From IMG/VR virus record IMGVR_UViG_3300044638_001698, positions 1 to 44,416 of that record: a DNA stretch of 44,416 bases; one strand, written 5' to 3'. The position numbers were made by a program, and so were the translations under genes. This document shows, one piece after another, positions 26,808-36,084 of the stretch; position 1 is the stretch's first letter; each line of letters starts with the position of its first letter. The notes beneath the pieces are model-generated. The model was not told the origin of the DNA, searched no databases, and worked only from the letters and a program-made list of their open reading frames with translations. The DNA is from a virus.

Positions 26808-29666
26808 ATGTCTACATTTGATTTGCTCGACACCGTACTGCCGACAGACGGTAGGTACTGCGTGGTTGGCATAGGTAAGTATGTAGATCAGCGTTTTGCA
26901 GACACAAGGGAAGATGCCGAGACGATCATCCAAGAGTTCAACACCAAACAAGTCAATGTGTATTTCGGCTGTGCCAAGTTTGGTACAGCAGGTGACAGGA
27001 CGCACGAGAACGTAGCCTTTGTCCGAGCCCTTTGGCTGGATATTGATTGCGGCCCGACCAAAGGTGTACCGAATTCCAAAGGGAAGATTGAAGGCTACCT
27101 CGACCAGCAAACAGGGCTGGCAGAGCTTCAAAAGTTTTGCAAAGCAATCGGCTTACCCAAACCAATCTTGGTGAACTCCGGTAACGGCGTTCATGCTTAC
27201 TGGTTGCTTGAAGATACATTGACCCGCAAAGAGTGGGAGCCACTGGCCAAGCGACTTAAACAACTCTGCAAAGAGCAGGGCTTGATCGTTGACGACAAAG
27301 TATTCGAGGCATCGCGTATTCTGCGTGTGCCAGAGTCGATGAATGTGAAGAAGGGCTTGGAACCCAAGCCAGTCAATGTTTGGAACGAAGTCTCCCCACG
27401 GATACCGACTGACAAGCTACGCGAACTACTCGGCGCACCTGAGCCCAAAGAAGTAGAAGAAGCACCCGACTTCGCGCCCTCCGCCATGAGCCCCATGATG
27501 GAAGCGTTGATGGGCAACAAGGTCAAGAAGTTTAAGAACATCATGCTCAAGGCCGAGAACGGCTGTGCGCAACTGAACTACGTATTCCAAAACCAAGGTG
27601 AGATTGATGAACCGTTGTGGGTATCAGCCCTCTCGATTGCGGCGTTCTGTGCAGATGGTGACCGTGCCGCGCACAAAATGTCAGACCAGCATCCTGAGTA
27701 TGACCCGAGCCTAGTTGACAACAAGCTTAGAAACGCCCGCAAGCGCGGTGGCCCACACCACTGCACGACATTTGAAGAACGAAACCCCGGTGGTTGCGAT
27801 GGTTGCCCACACAAAGGCAAGATCACATCCCCAATCGTGCTGGGCATAGAAATAGAAGAAGCGACCGAAGCCGACAACGAAGTGGTGGTGGAGACTGAAA
27901 AGGGTGAGGAAGTTAAGCACCAAATCCCAGAGTACCCATTCCCATTTTTCAGGGGTAAGAAAGGCGGTATCTATGTGCGCCCCCCAGAGGACACCGAAGA
28001 AGAACCCAAGATGGTGTACGAGCACGACCTGTACGTCGTCAAGCGCATGAGGGACAAAGAGCTGGGGGAGATAGCACTGTTCAAACTTCACTTGCCCCAC
28101 GACGGGGTGAAAGAGTTTGCGATTACTACGGCATCAATATCCTCAAAGGATGAGCTACGCAAGCAACTTGCGCAACAGGGTGTGATGGCACACCACAAGC
28201 AATACGAGAACCTGATGACCTACGTCATCACATCGGTCAAAAATTTGCAGTACACAAAGAAGGCAGAAACAATGAGAACACAATTTGGGTGGGTCGAGGG
28301 AGACAGCAAGTTCATTATGGGCACCAAGGAGATTACCAAGGACGGTACGTTCTACAGCCCACCGTCATCAACAACCGAATTCTTCGCCGACAAGATTCAT
28401 GAGAAGGGAACCCTTGAGGCATGGAAGGAAGTATTCAACCTGTACGCCATGAAGGGTATGGAGCCTCATGCTTTTGGAGCGTTAACTGCGTTTGGCGCTC
28501 CACTAATGAAGTTCACTGGCTTGAAGGGCGCAATCATCAACGTGATCTACGAACACGCCGGATCAGGAAAATCGACCATCCTGCGCATGTGCAACAGCGT
28601 CTACGGGATGCCCTACGAACTCATGTCGATTGAGAAGGACACGCTCAACGCAAAGATGCAACAGCTTGGTGTGATGAACAACATCCCCAACACCATCGAC
28701 GAGATTACCAACATGAAGCCGCAGGAATTCTCGGACATGGCGTATGGCATCAGTCATGGTCGGGGTAAGAACCGCCAAAAGGGTTCAGAGAATGCACTGC
28801 GCATCAACAACACCTCATGGCAGAACATGACCCTGTGCTCGGCCAACGCCAGCTTTTACGAGAAATTAAGCGGGTTGAAGAACACACCGGACGGCGAACA
28901 AGTACGGTTACTTGAGTACAAGATTGAGCCCAACGACTTGATTGGCGTGGCCAAGGGCAAGGAGATGTTTGACCACCAACTCAACGACAACTACGGCCAT
29001 GCTGGGGAAATCTACATTACGTGGGTGTTGAACAATCTGGAGTACACCAAAGACCTGCTCAAGAAAGTTCAAGCCCGACTGGATAAAGAAGTCCAGTTCA
29101 CAGCACGAGAGCGTTTTTGGTCGGCAGTATGCGCGGCCAATATTACCGGCGGTTTAATCTCCCGCCACCTTGGGTTACATGATTTTGATATGACTGCCGT
29201 CTATGACTGGCTGAAAGGAATGTTGAGCGAAATGAGAATTGACGTGAAACCCCCACAAACCACACCCATCACCACATTGGGCGAGTTCCTTGATAGCCAC
29301 CACATCAATACCTTGGTGGTCAATGGCGAGGTGGATGCCCGAAGCAATTTGTCGGCGCTACCTTTGCAAGAACCCCGAGGAGCACTGCTGGTACGTTACG
29401 AGCCAGACACCAAGCACATCTACATAGCGGCCAATCAGTTCAAAAAGTTCTGCGTCGAGCAACAAACCAACTACAAGAGCCTGCTCAAGCAGTTGACCGA
29501 CCTGAACATTTTTATCGAGGTCACCAACAAGCGCATGTCCAAAGGAATGAAGATTGCGTCCCCTGTGGTTCGGGCATTGAAGTTTGATGCCTCCAACTCC
29601 GAGTTCTTGCGCATGGATGAAATACTGAACATCAATGAAAATCGAGACGGTGGCGTACCAGCTTGA
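26808..29666 (+). CDS. Primase-helicase (952 aa)
   Basis: The N-terminal domain is an archaeo-eukaryotic-type primase: LWLDIDC (D78, D80), LVNSGNGVHAYWLL (about 121-134, H129), and ASRILRVPESMNVK. A Cys/His cluster follows (about 318-337: HHCTTFEERNPGGCDGCPHKG), probably zinc-binding. The middle is DUF927-like (IAAFC..., ending EYPFPFFRGKKGGIYVR onward), leading to a helicase ATPase domain with EHAGSGKST (582-590), ITDEI-type Walker B TIDEITN, and a polar loop. It unwinds and primes DNA for the family A polymerase. Long but usual for this fused type. Confidence 0.9.
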   Translation: MSTFDLLDTVLPTDGRYCVVGIGKYVDQRFADTREDAETIIQEFNTKQVNVYFGCAKFGTAGDRTHENVAFVRALWLDIDCGPTKGVPNSKGKIEGYLDQQTGLAELQKFCKAIGLPKPILVNSGNGVHAYWLLEDTLTRKEWEPLAKRLKQLCKEQGLIVDDKVFEASRILRVPESMNVKKGLEPKPVNVWNEVSPRIPTDKLRELLGAPEPKEVEEAPDFAPSAMSPMMEALMGNKVKKFKNIMLKAENGCAQLNYVFQNQGEIDEPLWVSALSIAAFCADGDRAAHKMSDQHPEYDPSLVDNKLRNARKRGGPHHCTTFEERNPGGCDGCPHKGKITSPIVLGIEIEEATEADNEVVVETEKGEEVKHQIPEYPFPFFRGKKGGIYVRPPEDTEEEPKMVYEHDLYVVKRMRDKELGEIALFKLHLPHDGVKEFAITTASISSKDELRKQLAQQGVMAHHKQYENLMTYVITSVKNLQYTKKAETMRTQFGWVEGDSKFIMGTKEITKDGTFYSPPSSTTEFFADKIHEKGTLEAWKEVFNLYAMKGMEPHAFGALTAFGAPLMKFTGLKGAIINVIYEHAGSGKSTILRMCNSVYGMPYELMSIEKDTLNAKMQQLGVMNNIPNTIDEITNMKPQEFSDMAYGISHGRGKNRQKGSENALRINNTSWQNMTLCSANASFYEKLSGLKNTPDGEQVRLLEYKIEPNDLIGVAKGKEMFDHQLNDNYGHAGEIYITWVLNNLEYTKDLLKKVQARLDKEVQFTARERFWSAVCAANITGGLISRHLGLHDFDMTAVYDWLKGMLSEMRIDVKPPQTTPITTLGEFLDSHHINTLVVNGEVDARSNLSALPLQEPRGALLVRYEPDTKHIYIAANQFKKFCVEQQTNYKSLLKQLTDLNIFIEVTNKRMSKGMKIASPVVRALKFDASNSEFLRMDEILNINENRDGGVPA

Positions 29667-29829
29667 TTGGTCAAAGTTCCGGGTCGGTCATTCGTTCTTT
29701 GTACCCTGCATAGATGAACGGGCGGCTCGGGAAACGATCAACGCTGTTACAAAGAGGTTGAAAATATCTATTGTTACGAAAGTAGTGATCGTAGACGGCA
29801 TAAAAGGACTGCGCGTTTGGCGGGTCTGA
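29635..29829 (+). CDS. Small conserved phage protein (64 aa)
   Basis: The ATG at 29635 overlaps the end of the primase gene by 32 bases in another frame. The product contains FFVPCIDERAARETINAVTKRLKISIVTKVVIVDGIKGLRVWRV, an alpha-beta pattern I recognise from small proteins that end phage replication operons (F-V-P-x-x-D, R-L-x-x-x-V-V-x-K-x-V-x-x-x-G-x-x-G-L-R-V-W-R). Function unknown. It is followed by the operon terminator. Confidence 0.68.
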   Translation: MKIETVAYQLDWSKFRVGHSFFVPCIDERAARETINAVTKRLKISIVTKVVIVDGIKGLRVWRV

Positions 29830-29878
29830 GATAAACTTTGGAGTGGAAGAGTTAGCTCCTTCCGATACTCCCCTTGAC

Positions 29879-29904
29879 CCCCCGCCTGTGTGCGGGGGTT
29901 TTTT
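29879..29904 (+). terminator. Strong terminator ending the plus-strand replication operon
   Basis: CCCCCGC (29879-29885), loop CTGTGT, GCGGGGG (29892-29898), six T (29899-29904). The T-run overlaps the stop codon of the 2056-residue minus-strand gene. On the minus strand no T-run follows the hairpin, so it is one-directional by sequence. Confidence 0.9.
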
Positions 29905-32900
29905 ATTGGGCCATCAACCGCTCACGCTCCAGCTTCTTCTCTGACGGTTCCAGCAGGTCAAGCAGTTGCGGATAGTACCTTTTGTCGATGGGCATACCAC
30001 GGTCAGACTTCATCTTGCGCTCAATCTGTTTTTTGATCGACTGCTTGATGTTGTCCGCACCGATTGCGTCGTAGGGGTTCCGGCTGTTGAACGTAAACAC
30101 GTTGTCAAAAGCTTTCTCAACGTCTTCGTCCGAGCCTTTATCCAGCTCCCGCTCCAAGCGGTCAAGCAGTTTGGTGCGCTCCCGCTTCACCTTCAGAATT
30201 TCACCTTGCAAGTGAAAGATTGCTTCGCGTCGAGCCACGAGCCCTTCGGTGGCAAAGCCCATAGACTGCGCCAACAACTGACCCTGAGTGAACTCCTCGG
30301 CTTCCTTGATAACTGCGCCTGACGTAGTGGTAGCGCCTTCTTTCCCGTACCGGGCAGCGGTAAGGGAACCCCGAGCAAAGGCTGGGGCCAACTGTTCAAC
30401 GCCGCGCAGAATTTCGCCTTTGTTAAAGAAGTCGATGGCGGTTGGGATTTGCTTGAACGTGATCGACGCACTGGGGCCGAGCAAAGACATAAAGTATTCC
30501 TGCATAGCCGCAGCGGAAGTTGCCTGCTCTTTTACGTCGGGCACCCACATGTTATTCATAGACAAGCTACCGGAAATGTCGTAGCCCGTCATGGAAGCAA
30601 TCAAACCCTTGTCCAAGATTTCATCCAGCGTGTGGTCGCCAATTTTGATATTGCCAAAGGTCTGAGGGAGCCAAACGTTGCGGAACCAGAACTCCAAGTC
30701 GCGCTCTTCCAACGGGTCTTCGTCGTCTTCGTCACGGATTACATTCATCATGCCTTGGATTGCGCCCATAGCCATTGTTGCGCCGGGGATACCAACGTAG
30801 CCAGCAAGCGCAGTGGACATGGTCAATGTACCGACCAACTGAGTCATGGCCTTGGCACGGTCTTTTGCGTCGAGCCCAGCCAGCGCACGATAAGCGTTAC
30901 GGATAAAGAACGTAGTCACAAACGCAGGGAACATCTTGAACTGGAGAATCGTGCGACCTACGGGCTTTTGCGCATTGAGCAAGACTTGGCGTTCAGAGTC
31001 GGCCAACAACCCGCGAGGGCGGTTGGATGCGTGGTAGTTACCCAAGGCTTCGTGGGTCTCGGCTTCGGCTGCACGCAGGGCTTCTTCGTGGGTGTACTTC
31101 TTGCCGGTTTCCTTGTTGGTCTGCTGGGAGTACAGATCGTAGGAAGTCATGAAAGTCACTTCACGGATCATGCGCTCAGTGTGATGGAACATGCTGGTCA
31201 TCACATTGCTGACAGTACGCATGGTGCGGCGTACCCCACCTTCAAGCTGGTTTGTCGGCGTATCCCTGCGGTTGCCAAGGTCGTAGGCCAGTGTGTTGTC
31301 GTTGATACCTCTGTCTGCCATGTATTGCGCAGCCAGCTTCTGGTTGTCAGTCAACTTCACCAAACCGTTATTCAGGTACGAGGGGAACTCAAACGTGGTC
31401 GAGCCATCTTCAGCCTGACGACGAATACCGCTTGTGCCAAAGATAGCCATTGACTTGGCAAGGGCCGCACCTACCTTGACAGGATTGAACCCGTGGTTGG
31501 ATGTGAGCACTGGGCCAACAAAAATTGGAAGTGCCGTCAACTGAGTAGCGGCAGTTTTGATTGAGGTCATCAACCACAAATACGCCGAGGAGTTCAACAG
31601 CGCAGAAGTTTTGTAGCCAAGGCTATCTTCTAAGTCAGGGCGGACTTGCTGCTCGGCACGCATACGCATCTCGGAAACAAACTCACCGAGGCGGGCTTTG
31701 TCTGGGTTACCTGCAAGTGTGTCGTTTGCGCGTTCAAGCTCACTCATGATACGGGGGCCGTACTTGATGCGAGCCAGTTGGTTGGCCATGTTTGTGCCGG
31801 TCACTGCAAAGTTACGAGCAATGTCCCCGCTGAAACCAGTAGTGCCTTGACGGTGCATGTACTGTCTGCGGAAGTTGCGATCAGGCAAAGTCTGCAAGTA
31901 CATCTGATAGATTTCGTCCATGAGCTTGTCGGCATCGAGCCTAGACATGGAAGAGACTGTGTTGCCGTAGTCATCAACCACGGTCTGCCCTTGCTTCATA
32001 CCTTCTTCGATTGAGTTGAAGATTTCCTTCAACATGCCGCTGGCATCCAAGTCTTTTTTACGGGCATCGGACAAGTCATTACCCAGATCAATCGCTCCAG
32101 ATTCCTGCATCTCACGCAAGGATTCAGTGGAACCAGCCTCTTGCATCTGGCGGATGCGCTTACGCAAGAACATGTTGCGATCAAAGGCGTTCTCAAACAT
32201 GTAGAACTCGCGGTTCACACCCTTGCCGATTCGCAGCCAGTATTGGCCGTAACGCATCAACGGGAAGTACGGATACAGCTTCTTGCCGTCTTCGTAGATT
32301 TGTTTGATCTGGGCAATCAGCTTGCCTTTGGGGGACTTGCCATCTGCGGCAGTGCCGAGCAACTTCGAGTTGGCAATCTGCTCTTCCAGCAACACATGGT
32401 ACTGCTCATGGTTGGCTTTGTAGAAGTCACGCACTTGCTCGTACAGCTTCTTGTTTGCATCGGTCAGACCATCCCACATCTTTTTCAGGTCGGCATCTTT
32501 GCTCAGGTTGCCAGCCACAGTTGGGTCACGGTACAGCAATGTAGAGTAGTTCATCACATTAGCAAGACGCTGTAGTTGCTCGGGAGCACTGCGTGCTAAC
32601 TTAGCCAGAGCCTCAGAGAGCGGCACCATGTCCAGCGTACTCTTGTTGCGCATTGCGGCCATGTCAGTGAGATACTGCCAAGATTCTCTAAGGCCGACAA
32701 CACCCTTGCGTTCACCCCACTGCACCACGGCTTCCGTTTGCAACATAGGCAGTACTTGACGCAGCTTGAAGTTATCAAAGCCAGCGTACATAGAGGACAA
32801 CGCATCGGTCAAGTCCTCCATACTACGTATCTTTACAAGGCCGGGCAGCTCACGGATGGTGTCGGCAAAGCTGGATTTCTCCATGCGCTCAACCATCTTG

Positions 32901-35900
32901 TTGGTCTTGATCTTTTTCTTCTTAAGCTCAGAAGAAACTTCTGTTGCATCCGCACTTGCGCGTTCCGCAGCAATCTCCGCCCGCATATCGGCGGTCAGAC
33001 GGGAACTGAGCATTGAATTAGTGACGCTGATTACGTCTGCAAGGGCGCTGGTGTGCATTGGCCCCATGTTGAAGAACTGACGCACGTTGTTGACGAACCG
33101 AGTGAACAGCGACTGCTTGGTAACGCCCTCGGTCTCCATCAAGAACTTCTGGAAACGTGGGTGGGACATTGCATAAGCAACAAACTCGCGGGGGTCGCCA
33201 AAGATGTCGGAGACCACCAGTTCCCCCATAAATTCTGGCAACGTGCCTGCGGCGTGCATTTCTTTCACGCGCTTCAAAGTCATGTCCATAGTGCCTTGCA
33301 GGGCACCGAACGCTTTTACCAAATTAGCGTTGAGTTCTTTACCTGCGTTGTACGCCCCGTATGCCGCAGCTATTTTTTCATTAAGTGCGGCGTGCAGCAT
33401 TTCATGCAGCACAGTGACGTTGTTTATGCCTTGATTTGGGCCACCAGACATTCCGCGCACAAAGACAAAACGTTCTCCGTTAGCCACAGTGCGCAAGAAC
33501 ATGCCACGGGATTCGTTCCAGTCGGCTTCTACTCCTCCCTCAGTAATCTGAGGTGGTAACGGTGCGCCTTCTTCAAGCACCATGAACTTGACGTCTTTTA
33601 CAAACGGCAGCAGGCGCTCGGCCAAGAATCTTTGGAACGCATTGCCGGTCTTAATCACATGCCGCAGTGCTTGCTGGGCAGTGGTCATCTTGCTGAATCT
33701 AGTATCGGCGCGGCCAGCTTTGACTTCGCTTGTGGCTTTGGATACTTGGGCAGCGATGCCCTTCTTCACGTTCTCCAACTCCATCGGGGTGATGGCTGGG
33801 TTTTTCAGCATCTCGGCTGCGCGGTCACCGAGCTTGGTTCCTTTGAGCGAACGAGCCAACAACACCAAGGATTTGATGGCTTGGATTTTGCCAACACGTT
33901 TATTTGTTTGGGCAGCAGACAGAGATTCTTCTGAACCAATAGTCCCTTCGTCGATAGGAGCAATAGCTTCATCGAGCGCGGCACCCGCAGCGGTAACAGC
34001 TTTTTCGTTCTGTTTGTAGTTTTTGCGTTGCTGTGTGCGGCGCTCGTCGCTGGCAGCTTTTTCCTCTGGGCTCAAGGGCTTACGGCCCCGCTTAGCTTTG
34101 GGCGCTCCTTCCTCCACCACTTCTTCAGTAGGCAGAGTAGTTATATCCCCGACGGCGTCAGCAACGTCATCAGAAATTTCAGCTTGCTCGGCGATGACTT
34201 CATCCGACTGCGCGGTTAGTTCGGTAACGGGCTCAACGGGGGCAGCTTCTTGTCCTTGCGCTTCTGCTTGGACGGCTTCAGGGGTTTCAGTGCCAACTTG
34301 GTCTCCTCGTTTATTTATTTCTTCATCGTATGCAGCAATTGCTTTATCAATTGTGGGTTGGTCATCCACCCCTTGCTCACGCAAGGTATCTGCGATGTTG
34401 TCCCTCTGTGCGCCAATTGATTCTTCTAAGGATTCAAAGTTGGCTTGGTCAGCTATCGCGCTATCTGCGGAGCGTTTAGCAAATTCAATTGGGTCTATTG
34501 CAGCGGGCTGAACAGAGGGCGTTTCTGTTTGGGTGGTTTGTTCAAACGGATCAACTATTGCAACGGGCTGTGTTGCTTCTCCTGTAGCAACCCCTGCAAC
34601 ATCCGGTCCAGCAGGAACCACTCCACTTGGCTCAGTGATTCCAACTCCTGCGGGGGTGATGTCTGCACTGGGCTGTTCAGCCACTGGAACGCCTGCTCCA
34701 CTTGGCTCGGTGATAGTCTGTCCAGCATCTGGTTCTCCTTGAGCTTCCTCACTTGCAGGGGCCTTTTCTTCAACTTCCAAAGTCGCAGCTTCAATGGCGC
34801 GAATGTTTGCCTGCGCAGGGTCAAGCCCCATGTCTAGGAAAGTTTGCTGGAACTGTGCGACACGCTCAGGCTCAATGTTGGTAATGCCTTGCTTGGTCAG
34901 GTCGGCAGCAATCTTTTCAACTTCTAATGACTCTTGACCAGTAGGCGGCGTAACTTGAATTCCGTCAATCTCAACACTTCCGTCTTGTTTGGTGACTTTT
35001 ATGCTTTCTTTGTCCCCAATATTTACTTTGGTTGTGCCAACTATGGGGCTGTTTGAGGGCGCATTACCTGTAGCTTTTATGCCCGTTTCGCTTGGCATTT
35101 CTGCTGTTCGGCGGGCTTCCAAACCTTCACTTACCCCAGCAGCAGCGCCAAGACCAGCGCCCGCCAGACCTTCCATAGTGGCCTGCCCAACAACACCGCG
35201 CATGGTGGGTACGTCGTAGCCTTCACGTTGGAGAGCTATGTTTTGAGCCAATTGCTCTTGGCCACCCTGTGCCGCTTCACCTGCAAATTCCTTTGCCCCT
35301 GTGACCGCTGCTTGTTTCTTAATGCTACCCGCAATAATTTGTTTGGCCACTTGTCGGGCCACGGCAGGCTCAAAACCTGTGCTTGCACCAATTGCACCGA
35401 GGGCGGAGCCCATCAAAATCTGGTCTAAGTTCTCGCCGTTATAGGCTTGTGCGGCTTGCGCACGGGCTTCAATTTGTTTCTCGGACATGTTGGTCTTACC
35501 GAGTTCTTCTTTGACCGCGTCGTAAATAGTCCCTTTGATCGTACCGGCACCCATAACAGAACCAATACCAGCACCAGCGGCAGTGGCTGCAACAGCGCCC
35601 GCGCCAAGAACAGAAGCGCCCAAACCAGCCAAAATAGCGGGGGCGGATGTACCCAGCGCATTTACTACTGTGTCAATAGGAGCAATAGTGAAAGCTTTGA
35701 CAGCGGCTTTAACCTGATCCCCAACACCTTTGTCCTCGGCATCCTTCATGATGCGGGCGATCTCAGCGGAGTCTTTCTTGGACTGTGCGCTGTACAGATC
35801 GCCAATGTAATTTTCTACGCCCTTGATAGAGTTGGATACATCACTACCCGCACCAAAGGCATCAGCAACCAAGCGCACGCCGGTGGCCAGACCAGAAACA

Positions 35901-36073
35901 GCTTTTAGAGGTACGTCGGCAACACTACGTAGGAACGATTGATCTTCTGGCTTTGGCTCGGCCTTGGGTTCCGCAAAGGGGTCAACGATCTGCGGCGCAG
36001 ATTGCACCTCAAAGGGGTCAACGATACCCTTCCGTTGCGGTTGTTGCGCCTCAAACGGATCAATGATGGCCAT
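29903..36073 (-). CDS. Giant internal virion/polyvalent protein with HExxH (2056 aa)
   Basis: The largest gene. The N-terminus has three IVDPF-type repeats (IIDPFE, IVDPFE, IVDPFA), then a long Ala/Gly-rich hydrophobic, helical stretch (about 90-330, e.g. LAGLGASVLGAGAVAATAAGAGIGSVMG) able to insert in a membrane. A low-complexity acidic region (about 370-700) follows. HEMLH at 890-894 (VTVLHEMLHAAL) is a zinc metallopeptidase signature. The remaining 1100 residues are helical. Huge late virion proteins with such features are ejected with DNA and act in the host as cell-wall or DNA-protecting factors, like polyvalent proteins or T7 gp16. Last gene of the leftward operon. Confidence 0.75.
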   Translation of the reverse strand: MAIIDPFEAQQPQRKGIVDPFEVQSAPQIVDPFAEPKAEPKPEDQSFLRSVADVPLKAVSGLATGVRLVADAFGAGSDVSNSIKGVENYIGDLYSAQSKKDSAEIARIMKDAEDKGVGDQVKAAVKAFTIAPIDTVVNALGTSAPAILAGLGASVLGAGAVAATAAGAGIGSVMGAGTIKGTIYDAVKEELGKTNMSEKQIEARAQAAQAYNGENLDQILMGSALGAIGASTGFEPAVARQVAKQIIAGSIKKQAAVTGAKEFAGEAAQGGQEQLAQNIALQREGYDVPTMRGVVGQATMEGLAGAGLGAAAGVSEGLEARRTAEMPSETGIKATGNAPSNSPIVGTTKVNIGDKESIKVTKQDGSVEIDGIQVTPPTGQESLEVEKIAADLTKQGITNIEPERVAQFQQTFLDMGLDPAQANIRAIEAATLEVEEKAPASEEAQGEPDAGQTITEPSGAGVPVAEQPSADITPAGVGITEPSGVVPAGPDVAGVATGEATQPVAIVDPFEQTTQTETPSVQPAAIDPIEFAKRSADSAIADQANFESLEESIGAQRDNIADTLREQGVDDQPTIDKAIAAYDEEINKRGDQVGTETPEAVQAEAQGQEAAPVEPVTELTAQSDEVIAEQAEISDDVADAVGDITTLPTEEVVEEGAPKAKRGRKPLSPEEKAASDERRTQQRKNYKQNEKAVTAAGAALDEAIAPIDEGTIGSEESLSAAQTNKRVGKIQAIKSLVLLARSLKGTKLGDRAAEMLKNPAITPMELENVKKGIAAQVSKATSEVKAGRADTRFSKMTTAQQALRHVIKTGNAFQRFLAERLLPFVKDVKFMVLEEGAPLPPQITEGGVEADWNESRGMFLRTVANGERFVFVRGMSGGPNQGINNVTVLHEMLHAALNEKIAAAYGAYNAGKELNANLVKAFGALQGTMDMTLKRVKEMHAAGTLPEFMGELVVSDIFGDPREFVAYAMSHPRFQKFLMETEGVTKQSLFTRFVNNVRQFFNMGPMHTSALADVISVTNSMLSSRLTADMRAEIAAERASADATEVSSELKKKKIKTNKMVERMEKSSFADTIRELPGLVKIRSMEDLTDALSSMYAGFDNFKLRQVLPMLQTEAVVQWGERKGVVGLRESWQYLTDMAAMRNKSTLDMVPLSEALAKLARSAPEQLQRLANVMNYSTLLYRDPTVAGNLSKDADLKKMWDGLTDANKKLYEQVRDFYKANHEQYHVLLEEQIANSKLLGTAADGKSPKGKLIAQIKQIYEDGKKLYPYFPLMRYGQYWLRIGKGVNREFYMFENAFDRNMFLRKRIRQMQEAGSTESLREMQESGAIDLGNDLSDARKKDLDASGMLKEIFNSIEEGMKQGQTVVDDYGNTVSSMSRLDADKLMDEIYQMYLQTLPDRNFRRQYMHRQGTTGFSGDIARNFAVTGTNMANQLARIKYGPRIMSELERANDTLAGNPDKARLGEFVSEMRMRAEQQVRPDLEDSLGYKTSALLNSSAYLWLMTSIKTAATQLTALPIFVGPVLTSNHGFNPVKVGAALAKSMAIFGTSGIRRQAEDGSTTFEFPSYLNNGLVKLTDNQKLAAQYMADRGINDNTLAYDLGNRRDTPTNQLEGGVRRTMRTVSNVMTSMFHHTERMIREVTFMTSYDLYSQQTNKETGKKYTHEEALRAAEAETHEALGNYHASNRPRGLLADSERQVLLNAQKPVGRTILQFKMFPAFVTTFFIRNAYRALAGLDAKDRAKAMTQLVGTLTMSTALAGYVGIPGATMAMGAIQGMMNVIRDEDDEDPLEERDLEFWFRNVWLPQTFGNIKIGDHTLDEILDKGLIASMTGYDISGSLSMNNMWVPDVKEQATSAAAMQEYFMSLLGPSASITFKQIPTAIDFFNKGEILRGVEQLAPAFARGSLTAARYGKEGATTTSGAVIKEAEEFTQGQLLAQSMGFATEGLVARREAIFHLQGEILKVKRERTKLLDRLERELDKGSDEDVEKAFDNVFTFNSRNPYDAIGADNIKQSIKKQIERKMKSDRGMPIDKRYYPQLLDLLEPSEKKLERERLMAQ

Positions 36074-36084
36074 GCCGAACCCCT

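Noticed and set aside
30449-31453. 334-residue plus-strand frame opposite the giant virion gene
   Set aside because: Antisense shadow of a well-supported gene, with no leader or start signal.
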